Source: Dehalococcoidia bacterium
GTDB taxonomy: Bacteria; Chloroflexota; Dehalococcoidia; Lucifugimonadales; SHYF01
Direction: 5' to 3'
Length of the DNA stretch: 32,066 nucleotides
Assembly: GCA_030651175.1 (NCBI GenBank)
Contig: JAUSCR010000083.1
Span: 1-32,066 of the forward strand
Shown here: piece by piece, positions 9,492 through 17,695 of the stretch
How the letters are laid out: the number at the start of each line of letters is the position of its first letter
Numbering within the stretch: the stretch's first letter is position 1
Notes under the pieces: generated by a model
The model's database searches: none
What the model was told of the DNA's origin: nothing
The model's input: only the letters and a program-made list of their open reading frames with translations
Made by a program: the position numbers and the translations under genes

Positions 9492-10373
9492 TTATGACCT
9501 TGCTGGCTTTTCCACCGTCATTTCCTCCAAGCGCCAGTAGTCGGGCAGGTCAACTGTCTCATTGATCTCTTGCATGATGGCAGTCACCGTGGCGGGGTCC
9601 AGGCTGGTTTTCCCGGTTTCTTTTAGCTCCCGCATGGTATCCCGAATGGCGCGGAAGGCGGATACCAGCGCTACGTGGGGGTCCAAAAGCAACGGATAGC
9701 CTAGCCTGGCCATATCTTTGACAGTGGCGTTCAGGCTCTCCAATCTTCCCGGCATCACGAACATAACCAAGGGAGCGCCGATTCCCCTGTGCAGCAGCTC
9801 CACTTCCTGCCTGGTGCGGCCAGCGACCACGATCATGTCGGCGCCCGCGGCCCGGTAGGCGCGGCCCCGTTCTATGGCCTGCGGCACGCCCTCGTTGCGA
9901 ACGCCGTTGGTGCGCGCAATGATAATGAAGTCCGCGTCTTCCCGTGCTGCCACGGCGGCCTTCACCTTGTCCACCATGGCCTCAAGAGGAACCAGGTGCT
10001 CCACCCCTTTGTGGTGGTGGGCCCGTTTTGGGACTATCTGGTCCTCGATTTCGATGGCGGCGGCGCCGGCACGCTCGTACTCCCTGACTGTCCTCATAGT
10101 GTGCAGTGGCTCGCCGAAACCCGTTGCTCCGTCCACGATGAGTGGAATGCGTGTCTTCTGAGTGATCTGGCGTATGGCGGTGGCCATCTCCGTCACTGTA
10201 ATCATGGCCTCGGTGACGTTAAGGGCGTACCCCACTGTACCTGCACCCAGGTAAGCCGCTTCAAAACCCAGGCGCTCCGCCAGCTTGGCGGTCAGTGGGT
10301 CATAGCAACCCCCAGCCAGCACAGTTTCTCCACCGGCAATTAGCTCGCGCAGTCTCCGACCTGGTCCTCCCAT
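9492..10373 (-). CDS. Isocitrate lyase/PEP mutase family protein (oxaloacetate decarboxylase/methylisocitrate lyase-like)
   Basis: 'GAGTVGYALNVTEAMITVTEMATAIRQITQKTRIPLIVDGATGFGEPLHTMRTVREYERAGAAAIEIEDQIVPKRAHHH', 'DFIIIARTNG'. Start near MGGPGRRLREL; the ORF starts at 10388. Confidence 0.9.
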   Translation of the reverse strand: MGGPGRRLRELIAGGETVLAGGCYDPLTAKLAERLGFEAAYLGAGTVGYALNVTEAMITVTEMATAIRQITQKTRIPLIVDGATGFGEPLHTMRTVREYERAGAAAIEIEDQIVPKRAHHHKGVEHLVPLEAMVDKVKAAVAAREDADFIIIARTNGVRNEGVPQAIERGRAYRAAGADMIVVAGRTRQEVELLHRGIGAPLVMFVMPGRLESLNATVKDMARLGYPLLLDPHVALVSAFRAIRDTMRELKETGKTSLDPATVTAIMQEINETVDLPDYWRLEEMTVEKPARS

Positions 10374-10482
10374 GGCGCACCTCCTCATTAGCAGTAATTG
10401 ATGCCTGGATTGTAGTCAAATCAGGAGCCAGGCACAACCTCAGAAACACAGCGGTTGGCAATACCTATGGTTCAGCAAATCG

Positions 10483-12807
10483 CTAGGCTTCTGCCGCTGC
10501 CTTGCGCTTCAACCCCTCAAGTATCTTCCCAGGGGACATAGGTAGCTCCGTGAAGCGCACGCCTGTCGCATGGTATATCCCGTTCGCCACGGCAGCTAGC
10601 GGCGGAACGATTGAGCACTCGCCCACGCCACGAACGCCGAACGGATGGCCAGGGTTTGGGACCTCCACAAGCACCGCGTCAATCATGGGCAGGTCCAAGG
10701 AGGTGGGCATGCGGTAATCCAGGAAAGTGGAATTTGCCATTGCGCCATCCTTGTTGAAGACGTACTCTTCGTTCAATGCCCATCCAATACCCTGGGCTGC
10801 TCCGCCTTGGATTTGCCCCTCAACATACGTGGGATGGATAGCTTTGCCCACGTCCTGCACCGCTGTGTATCGTAGGATGGTAACCTTGCCTGTATCGGCG
10901 TCAACTTCAACATCAACGATATGATGGGCAAAGGCGTTCCCAACGCCTCTGGGGTTAACCGCAGCACGGCCCACAATTGGACCACCTGTGCCATTCAACC
11001 TGGGAGCCAGGCTCCTGAGTGTCATGGATAGCGCAGGGTCCTGCTTGTGCCTGAGAACCCCATGAGTATACTCCACGTTCTCAATGGGAACGCCCCAGAT
11101 GGTGGCGGCCCGCTTCAGGAGCTGGCTGACCACATCCTGCGCTGCTTGATAGCAAGCTGTCCCCATTTTGAAGGTAACGCCACTTCCTCCTGCGCCCGAG
11201 CTGTATCCAATGGAGTCGGTATCCACAATGGCAGGCCGTACGTCATGGGCAGGGATGCCCAGCACTTCGGCCACATGCATGGCCATGGCAACTCGACTGC
11301 CCCCAATGTCCGGGGAACCTTCTATTAGAGTGGCCGTGCCGTCTGGGTTCACGCTTACCACGGCGCTGGCTGGCCCCGTGCCGTTCATCCAAGCGCCACT
11401 GGCAAAGCCGCGCCCGCGGTATTTGCCAGTCAATGGAGTAGCGGAGTGCGGATGGCTCTTGGCGGCATTCAAAACCTCCACGTTCCCTATCTTGCCAAAC
11501 ACTGGCCCAGGCACCTGGCGGGTACCTTCTCTGGATGCGTTCAACAGCCGGAACTCAATAGGGTCCATTCCAAGTTTCTCGCACAGCTCATCCACTACCG
11601 ACTCGACGGCAAAAGCGGCGGCTGGGGAACCTGGTGCTCGGTAGGCCGCAGCCTTAGGGACGTTGACCACAACATCGTATGCGTCAATATGACCGTTGGG
11701 GATATTGTAAGGCGCAAACATAGTGCGGCAGCCGCCTGAAACGGGCGACCCCGGGAATGCGCCTGCTTCATAGATCATGGTTGTTTCCGCTGCCGTAATA
11801 TGGCCGTCTCTTGTTGCGCCCATTTTCACTCGGATGTGTGTCCCTGAGGTGGGGCCAGTACCGATAAAAACCTCTGCGCGGTTCATGGTGATTTTGACGG
11901 GGCGGCCCGCTTTCTTGGAAAGCATGGCGGCCACAGGTTCCAAGTACACACCTCCAACGCCTTTCCCGCCAAAACCTCCTCCTATCTCCATGGGAACAAC
12001 CTTCAGGTGGGAATAGGGGAGATTGAGGATGCGGGCAATGTGGTCGCGGAAGGCGAAATGCGATTGACTGCTGCACCAAATGGTCAGGTAGCCATCGTTA
12101 TTCCAATGGGCTGTTGCAGCGTGGGGCTCTATGTACCCTTGATGCACAGGGCGGGTGTGGAACTCCCGCTCCACCACCACGTCCGCCTGGCGGAATCCCC
12201 CTTCAACGTCGCCCAACCGGAACTCAAAGTGGTTTGATATGTTTGTCTTCTTGTCGCTGGCGCCATATCCGCCTCCTCTGACCTGGGGAGCGGACATCTG
12301 CACCAGGCGTTCGTGCAAGATTGGCGCGTTCTCTTTCATTGCCTCGCGGCCATCCAGCACAACGGGCAGAACCTCATACTCTACCTCAATCAAGCCCAGG
12401 GCCTGCTCGGCTACGTCATTGCTGGTGGCCGCCACTGCTGCCACGGCATGTCCCCTATACAACGCCTTTTCCCTGGCCATAACGTTTCTACTGTAGAAAC
12501 CGTAGTTGAGCATAGCGCCCTCCTCCAGGTCCGCAACCTCCGCCGAAACCTCCGGCATATCATCGCGGGTCACCACCGCCTTCACTCCAGGCAACGCCGT
12601 GGCCTTGGTCAAGTTGATTGACTTGATCCGAGCATGGGCGTGGGGACTGCGAAGAATCTTGCCAACGAGCACTCCGGAGGGATAGATGTCAGCGCTGTAG
12701 CGAGCATTGCCCGTGACTTTATCCACGCCGTCATGTCTGTCCGGGCGAGTGCCTATTACGGTGAATTGTTCCGCCATCCCTGGGACGGTGGGTTTGTTGT
12801 CTGGCAT
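10483..12807 (-). CDS. Xanthine dehydrogenase family protein, molybdopterin-binding (large) subunit
   Basis: 'TVIGTRPDRHDGVDKVTGNARYSADIYPSGVLVGKILRSPHAHARI', 'GGGFGGKGVGG', 'AAAYRAPGSPAAAFAVESVVDELCEKLGMDPIEFRLLNA', 'VGECSIVPPLAAVANGI'. Start at MPDNKPTVPG (12807) preceded by a GGAGGCGA RBS; the ORF track start at 12999 is probably too long. Confidence 0.93.
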   Translation of the reverse strand: MPDNKPTVPGMAEQFTVIGTRPDRHDGVDKVTGNARYSADIYPSGVLVGKILRSPHAHARIKSINLTKATALPGVKAVVTRDDMPEVSAEVADLEEGAMLNYGFYSRNVMAREKALYRGHAVAAVAATSNDVAEQALGLIEVEYEVLPVVLDGREAMKENAPILHERLVQMSAPQVRGGGYGASDKKTNISNHFEFRLGDVEGGFRQADVVVEREFHTRPVHQGYIEPHAATAHWNNDGYLTIWCSSQSHFAFRDHIARILNLPYSHLKVVPMEIGGGFGGKGVGGVYLEPVAAMLSKKAGRPVKITMNRAEVFIGTGPTSGTHIRVKMGATRDGHITAAETTMIYEAGAFPGSPVSGGCRTMFAPYNIPNGHIDAYDVVVNVPKAAAYRAPGSPAAAFAVESVVDELCEKLGMDPIEFRLLNASREGTRQVPGPVFGKIGNVEVLNAAKSHPHSATPLTGKYRGRGFASGAWMNGTGPASAVVSVNPDGTATLIEGSPDIGGSRVAMAMHVAEVLGIPAHDVRPAIVDTDSIGYSSGAGGSGVTFKMGTACYQAAQDVVSQLLKRAATIWGVPIENVEYTHGVLRHKQDPALSMTLRSLAPRLNGTGGPIVGRAAVNPRGVGNAFAHHIVDVEVDADTGKVTILRYTAVQDVGKAIHPTYVEGQIQGGAAQGIGWALNEEYVFNKDGAMANSTFLDYRMPTSLDLPMIDAVLVEVPNPGHPFGVRGVGECSIVPPLAAVANGIYHATGVRFTELPMSPGKILEGLKRKAAAEA

Positions 12808-13087
12808 TGATCGCCTCCTTGCGTGTGTTCCTGCTATTCCAAGCGCGCCTCTGTTATCATCTGGCCTGCCCATTGTGCCAGAAACAGCCGCCCAAGGATA
12901 GCTGTACTTAACCACATCTGCTGGGAGATGGCAAGCAAAGCCACTGTTCCCACAGCGGCCCTGCAATGCGGACTTGTCTCCCACCGCGCCGGCACTCATA
13001 ATATCCTATATCAGCGCTTGCACCTGCCTGCTGCCACGGCGGGGGTGAGACCTCGACAGTTTCGCTGGATGACATAAGGAGGAGTCC

Positions 13088-13306
13088 ATGCCAGGTGACA
13101 TGATGAACGTAGTCCAGATGTGTGGCGTGTGCAAGACGGAGATTGCAACCATACAGGTGAAGAAAGAGAACATGATGCTTTCCACCAGGGCACAACTCTG
13201 GTGCCCTACCTGCCAGGCCCAGCGGCCAGAGATTCGCGATGCCGCCGGGCGGCTGACCGCCATACAGCAAGAGGTAGAGACCTATCCCAGAATTGACGCC
13301 AGCTAG
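13088..13306 (+). CDS. Small CxxC...CxxC zinc-ribbon-like protein, unknown function
   Basis: 72 aa with CGVC and CPTC pairs; RBS 'aaggagga' upstream. Confidence 0.6.
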   Translation: MPGDMMNVVQMCGVCKTEIATIQVKKENMMLSTRAQLWCPTCQAQRPEIRDAAGRLTAIQQEVETYPRIDAS

Positions 13307-13318
13307 AAATTATCTCAA

Positions 13319-13403
13319 ATGTCACCCTGAGCAAAGCGAAGGGTCTGGGGTGGTCGGGAAAACCCCTCCCCAGATTCTTCGTCGCTGCGCTCCTCAGAAT
13401 GAC
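13319..13403. repeat. R1 dispersed repeat ('HPEQSEGSG' type)
   Basis: gtcaccctgagcaaagcgaagggtctggggtgg...ccccagattcttcgtcgctgcgctcctcagaatgac; translates to the recognisable intergenic-repeat peptide HPEQSEGSGVV...ILRRCAPQND. Confidence 0.75.
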
Positions 13404-13412
13404 AAAGGCGTA

Positions 13413-13601
13413 ATGGCAACTGAAGAGCAGATTTCCCGAGTCCTCATAAGCCTGGCCGAGATCCAATCCTGCGGCCTGTGCGGCACACGCCTGCGATGGG
13501 GCGACTTCGAATGTCCCCATTGCGGCGCGGACCTCGACGACCAGTTGCGGCTTTGGGCACAAAGGCTGGTGGACGCCGTCAACCGCCCGTCCAACCAATG
13601 A
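13413..13601 (+). CDS. Small zinc-ribbon protein, unknown function
   Basis: MATEEQISRVLISLAEIQSCGLCGTRLRWGDFECPHCGADLDDQLRLWAQRLVDAVNRPSNQ; CGLC and CPHC pairs. Start moved to 13413 because the longer ORF (13293) begins in the repeat. Confidence 0.6.
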   Translation: MATEEQISRVLISLAEIQSCGLCGTRLRWGDFECPHCGADLDDQLRLWAQRLVDAVNRPSNQ

Positions 13602-13781
13602 GTCTACTTGCCGCTGCCCCACCACTGTTGCTTCTGTGATAAACTAGCCCCCGGCAGCAGGGACACGCACTCGATGCCCTCCTCCGTCAACGGCGGGCAT
13701 CCAGGGCGCCTCCACTGTAGCTAGTAGCAGTTCATCTCTATGTGGTCATATCTGGTAATGTCCTGAGCGAAAAGGAGACTT

Positions 13782-14549
13782 ATGCGCACCAACAGCACAA
13801 AGGTTAAGCTGTCCCAGGGCAAGGTGGTATTTGGGGCCATAGTAAACGAATACTCCCCGGCAACGGTGGAGTTGTTCGGCGCCCTTGGCTTTGATTTCGT
13901 GTTTATAGACTGCGAGCACGGGCCAATGAGCGTGGACCAGGTGGAAAACATGGTCCGGGCCGCCGAGGTGTTCGGCATAACTCCCATCGCCCGCATCCCG
14001 AACCACGACGACTCTACCATCCTGCGCTTCCTTGACCGGGGTGTGCAGGGCATCATTGTGCCCCACATCAACACCCGGGCGCAGGCCGAGGCCGTGGCCA
14101 AGGCCGCCCGCTACTATCCGGAGGGGCACCGCGGTTCAGCGGGCGGCCGCCCGCAGGATTACGGGGTGGGTGGTAACAGAGACGAGGCTATCCGGTGGGT
14201 GAACTCCCAGACCCTGGTCATACCCATGTGTGAAGAGGTAGAGGCAGTGAAGAACCTGGACGAGATCCTCAAGGTGCCTGGCGTGGACATAGTGCACGTG
14301 GCCTCCGGGGACCTGACCCAGAGCATGGGCAACGCTCCCCAGGCAGAGGTGCGACGGGTGATGGATGGGGTGATACCCAGGATAAAGGCCGCTGGCAAAG
14401 GGGTGGGCATAGGAGGTAACAACCCCTCCGATATCGCCCGCATAGCCCAGGTGATCAAGCTGGGGGCCAACTTTATTACCATAGGCGCGCAGGGGTTGAT
14501 GCGGCTGGGCGCGGAGGACTTCCGAAAGAAGGTACAGGCCGCTTTGTAG
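13782..14549 (+). CDS. HpcH/HpaI aldolase/citrate lyase family protein
   Basis: 'LFGALGFDFVFIDCEHGPMSVDQVENMVRAAEVFGITPIARIPNHDDSTILRFLDRGVQGIIVPHINTRAQAEAVAKAARYYPEGHRG'; RBS aaaaggag upstream. Confidence 0.93.
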   Translation: MRTNSTKVKLSQGKVVFGAIVNEYSPATVELFGALGFDFVFIDCEHGPMSVDQVENMVRAAEVFGITPIARIPNHDDSTILRFLDRGVQGIIVPHINTRAQAEAVAKAARYYPEGHRGSAGGRPQDYGVGGNRDEAIRWVNSQTLVIPMCEEVEAVKNLDEILKVPGVDIVHVASGDLTQSMGNAPQAEVRRVMDGVIPRIKAAGKGVGIGGNNPSDIARIAQVIKLGANFITIGAQGLMRLGAEDFRKKVQAAL

Positions 14550-14610
14550 CCTGTGCCTTGGGCGGCAGGATGCTGTTGGATTCCATGCACGCCTGCCTGA
14601 CCTGAACGAA

Positions 14611-14652
14611 GACCCCCGTAGGGATGCAATGCCCTGCACACCTACGGGGGTC
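14611..14652 (+). terminator. Hairpin between convergent genes, probably a (bidirectional) terminator
   Basis: gacccccgtagg-gatgcaatgccctgcaca-cctacgggggtc, followed by ttcccttttcc. Confidence 0.7.
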
Positions 14653-14696
14653 TTCCCTTTTCCAGCAGCCTGCTAGTCCGTGTAGGGCAAGGCTCT

Positions 14697-16022
14697 CTAC
14701 CGCAAAGCCCAGTACAGCACCTGCCGTGCCGTTGCATCTGCGGCAGACCAGTTGAGTGTGAAGCCATCGCTGGTGAAGCCCGATAGGGTGGCCTGGGCAT
14801 TCAACGTGGTTGGCCCGGTGGCCATCGTGACTACCGCGTTGGTGGCAGTGTAGCTATTGGTATCCGACGGGTCAACGTTCCTGGCCTGGCTCCAGATGCT
14901 GCCCTGCGCCGCAGAGGATATGCCAGCGCCTACCGACAGTGTGTTGGGCGCTACAATGGTGGTGCCTGCGACCATGTTCCTGCTCAGGAACATGAGGCTC
15001 CGAGGCTGGAAGCCGACGCCAGTTACGGTCTGGCTGCCGGTAGCGGCTGGCTGCGCAAAGTTGCCCACCAGGTGGCTGCCTCCCTTGAGGGCCAGGTAGA
15101 AGATGGGCGTGGAAGCCGCCGGCGCATTGGACTTGTTGACTGTGAAACCATCAACGTCCATGGAGACGAAGGCGGCAATGGCGTCCTGGGCGGGAGGCGC
15201 TGCGTTGGTCAGCAGCAGAATGGAGGCGTTGGTGCGCTGCTGGGACCTCTTGGAAGTGTTGGCAGTATCGGCGTCCCTGGTTGCGACCACCACGGCCCCC
15301 TGGGAGGTGGAGCTCTGGGCAATGCCCAGAGACAATTGAGAGAAGAGCAGTCCGGTATCGTTGGCGCCAGCCGCAGTCCCGCCAAAAAGGAAGAGGACGA
15401 AGTCGGGCTGGAAGCCCAAACCCGTCACCGCCTGGTTGCCGGTGGTAATCGAGAGGTTGAAAGTGCTGGCCACGGCGTTGGTGAGGCCGTCGCCGCCCAG
15501 GGCGATGTAGTGGATGGTATCGGCCCGGGCCTCGTTGGTAGTCCAGTTGATTGTGAAGCCGTCGGCGTCAAAGGAGGTTAGCTCTGCCTTGGCCGCAAGG
15601 GTGGGCGTGCCGTTTGAGAGCATCAAGATCATGTTGGTTGCCGACTTCCAGCTTCCCGCGTTGGAAGTCAAAGCGGCATCGTCCTCGGCGATTGCCACTC
15701 CACGCTCGTTGGCCGCGCCCGTGGCAAAGCCAAAGCCCGTGCTCTGCATGGCGGCGAATCCTGCGGCTGTCTGGCGGGTCCAGAAGAAGATGACTGCCTT
15801 GGGCTGGAAGCCTACGCCTGTGATGGCCTGGCTGGCCGGCGCGCCTGCCGTGACCTTGGTGAAGCTGCCTTTGGCCACCCGCACGAAGGCAGCCGAGGTG
15901 GTGACGGTGTTGCCTGCCACCGGCACGGAGTCGGTGAGCAAGGCCATGGTACGCCCCTGGACGAGGCTGGCCCCAAACAGGGACAGCGCCAGGAGCAGCA
16001 CGGCGCACTGTAGAGCTTTCAT
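14697..16022 (-). CDS. Secreted surface protein: N-terminal SipW/TasA-like signal segment plus three tandem homologous domains (about 130 aa each), unknown function
   Basis: Signal peptide 'MKALQCAVLLLALSLFGASLVQGRTMALLTDSVPVAGNTVTT'. Repeated motifs: 'AITGVGFQPKAVIFF'/'AVTGLGFQPDFVLFL'/'TVTGVGFQPRSLMFL' and 'FDADGFTINW'/'MDVDGFTVNK'/'FTSDGFTLNW' and 'IHYIALGG'/'IFYLALKGG'/'VLYWALR'. Confidence 0.8.
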   Translation of the reverse strand: MKALQCAVLLLALSLFGASLVQGRTMALLTDSVPVAGNTVTTSAAFVRVAKGSFTKVTAGAPASQAITGVGFQPKAVIFFWTRQTAAGFAAMQSTGFGFATGAANERGVAIAEDDAALTSNAGSWKSATNMILMLSNGTPTLAAKAELTSFDADGFTINWTTNEARADTIHYIALGGDGLTNAVASTFNLSITTGNQAVTGLGFQPDFVLFLFGGTAAGANDTGLLFSQLSLGIAQSSTSQGAVVVATRDADTANTSKRSQQRTNASILLLTNAAPPAQDAIAAFVSMDVDGFTVNKSNAPAASTPIFYLALKGGSHLVGNFAQPAATGSQTVTGVGFQPRSLMFLSRNMVAGTTIVAPNTLSVGAGISSAAQGSIWSQARNVDPSDTNSYTATNAVVTMATGPTTLNAQATLSGFTSDGFTLNWSAADATARQVLYWALR

Positions 16023-16610
16023 TTACCTGGCCTCTCCATTGGAAGATGGGTCTGGCGATTCCTGCAACCGCGCCCGGGCCTTCTTTCCCTGCCGCTCCCG
16101 GTACCACATCAGGCCCAGGATGACGGCCGGAATGATGACGAAGAGGGTCAGGCCGTTGGTGGAGTGGGCAAAGTTTACCAGGTAGCCCATCTTGGGCACG
16201 TCAAAGATGAACTTGGCCACAACCCGTTCCTCGGCTACCAGCGTACTGTCCGGCGTGGGGTTATTGTCGCCCTTGACCTCAAACTGGCGGCCCTGAGGTG
16301 TATCCACCACTCGGATAATGCGGTGGGTCACGAATATCTTGCCCGAGCGGTATGTCACGACGTCGCCCACCCCAACCGTCGTCGGGTCAACATTCCTTGT
16401 CATGGCGATGTCCCCTACGTGTATGGTTGGCTCCATGCTCCCGGAAAGGACTATCAGGGAGTTGATCCCAAAGAAGCCAGACAGCGTGGTGGCTGCCATC
16501 AGCACGGCTACGAACCCGACCAAGGCGACAGCCAGTCCCATAAGGGCCTGAAGCAGGACCCTCTTGGCCCTTGACGGGGTGCCTTTGACTTTTTCGTTCA
16601 ACTCAACCAT
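16023..16610 (-). CDS. Signal peptidase I, ER/archaeal/SipW type
   Basis: 'NSLIVLSGSMEPTIHVGDIAMTRNV', 'VGDVVTYRSGKIFVTHRIIRV' (Ser and His catalytic motifs, no Lys), 'FEVKGDNNPTPDSTLV', C-terminal TM segment. Confidence 0.92.
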   Translation of the reverse strand: MVELNEKVKGTPSRAKRVLLQALMGLAVALVGFVAVLMAATTLSGFFGINSLIVLSGSMEPTIHVGDIAMTRNVDPTTVGVGDVVTYRSGKIFVTHRIIRVVDTPQGRQFEVKGDNNPTPDSTLVAEERVVAKFIFDVPKMGYLVNFAHSTNGLTLFVIIPAVILGLMWYRERQGKKARARLQESPDPSSNGEAR

Positions 16611-16691
16611 TGCTGTTTCTCGTTGCGCCGTAGCGCCTTTCTCTTCTCTACCAGTTTGACATTGCCAAGCTGGGGTAGCTACCCCTCAAGG

Positions 16692-16745
16692 GAGTGAGAA
16701 GGAGGTGATTTACCCCATCACCCTTTTGGGCGACCAGGCTGGTAC
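16692..16745 (-). promoter_or_regulatory. Putative conserved regulatory element B upstream of the signal peptidase/three-repeat unit
   Basis: agtgagaaggaggtgatttaccccatcacccttttgggcgaccaggctggtac, containing dyad GGTGAT-ttacccc-ATCACC; similar to element A at 19103-19153. A perfect 14-nt palindrome GGGGTAGCTACCCC lies alongside at 16672-16685. Confidence 0.45.
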
Positions 16746-16799
16746 TCGGTTGCAATAATCAGCGTTCTCATGAACACTTGCGAACTCGTTATCAACCTA

Positions 16800-16926
16800 C
16801 CGAGCCATCCCCCTTAATCCCCCTTCCTTTCCTGGAAGGGGGATTAAGAACTTTCTGGGGGACACCCCCAGTCCCCTGCCAAAGGGGCTTCGCCCCTCTG
16901 GACTCCTCTTTCTTGGCAGCCTGCTA
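16800..16926 (-). repeat. R2 dispersed structured repeat, copy 3
   Basis: gagccatcccccttaatcccccttcctttcctggaagggggattaagaactttctgggggacacccccagt...aaggggcttcgcccctctggactcctctttcttggcagcctgctag. Confidence 0.75.
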
Positions 16927-16929
16927 GTT

Positions 16930-17693
16930 TTATCGTCCTTCATTTCGTATTTGCCTTACGCCGGGATCCCCATTTCCCGGATCTGTGCTGCCAGTGGAAG
17001 AGGGGCCTTCCGATGAAGATGGGAGGCCACGTCTCCGGATGGTGCGCCGGAACCCCAGCCACGCCAGCACCAACAAGGGGGCTGCAATGAACAGGACGCG
17101 CCCCGCCGTGGAGTTGACGAAGGAGACAGGAATCCCAGCCGTGGTACGCGGTACACCACCTTCCCCACAATGGCCTGCGCCGGTATCGCCCTGGGGTCCG
17201 CCGTCAGGTTGGCATCACCGCGCATTAGAAAGAAGGGGCCCTGGGGAGTGACGTCCAAACCAACGATGCGGTGGGTGATATTCCCGCCGGCGGTGGAGTA
17301 TGTGACCACGTCCCCTATCTGGAATGCGTATGGGTCTTGCTTCCGGACAACGGCGATGTCCCCTACGTGTATAGTCGGCTCCATGCTGCCGGAGAGTACA
17401 ACCATGGGGTAGAAACCGAAAATCACCGGAAGAAGCGTCATGGCCACCAGCAGGGCCAGGCCGCTCGTCAGGCCAAGAAGCGCCCCAGCCAGGAAGCGCT
17501 GTATTTGCGGGCGAGACGGCATGGCCAGGCCCTTGCGCCGGGGCGTGTCCAAAGGCGCCCCCGCCGGCCCCGGAGCCGCACCAGTCGCCCCACCTACGCC
17601 AGCCTGTGGAGCCTGCCGTTGCTCGCGCTTTCGCTTTCGCTCCTCGTAAGCCTTCCGGCGTGGGGATATCATATGGACAAAGCCTGCCGACAT
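16930..17693 (-). pseudogene. Second signal peptidase I (SipW/ER type), frameshifted near 17127; the uncorrected ORF is 16956..17693
   Basis: 'MVVLSGSMEPTIHVGDIAVVRKQDPYAFQIGDVVTYSTAGGNITHRIVGL...GDANLTADPRAIPAQAIVGKVVYRVPRLGFL'. The reading frame is then lost; inserting one base restores 'VSFVNSTAGRVLFIAAPLLVLAWLGFRRTIRRRG...', a normal C-terminal TM segment, to a stop at 16930. Confidence 0.82.
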
Positions 17694-17695
17694 TG

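Noticed and set aside
12808-12999. N-terminal extension of the molybdoenzyme ORF
   Set aside because: No family similarity, and a good RBS precedes ATG 12807.
13673-13701. gatgccctcctccgtcaacggcgggcatc hairpin upstream of the aldolase gene
   Set aside because: Short imperfect stem without a T-tract; too weak to call a terminator or riboswitch.
16940-17170. 76-aa minus ORF MWGRWCTAYHGWDSCLL...
   Set aside because: Out-of-frame reading of the signal peptidase 3' region; the third frame gives the true TM segment.
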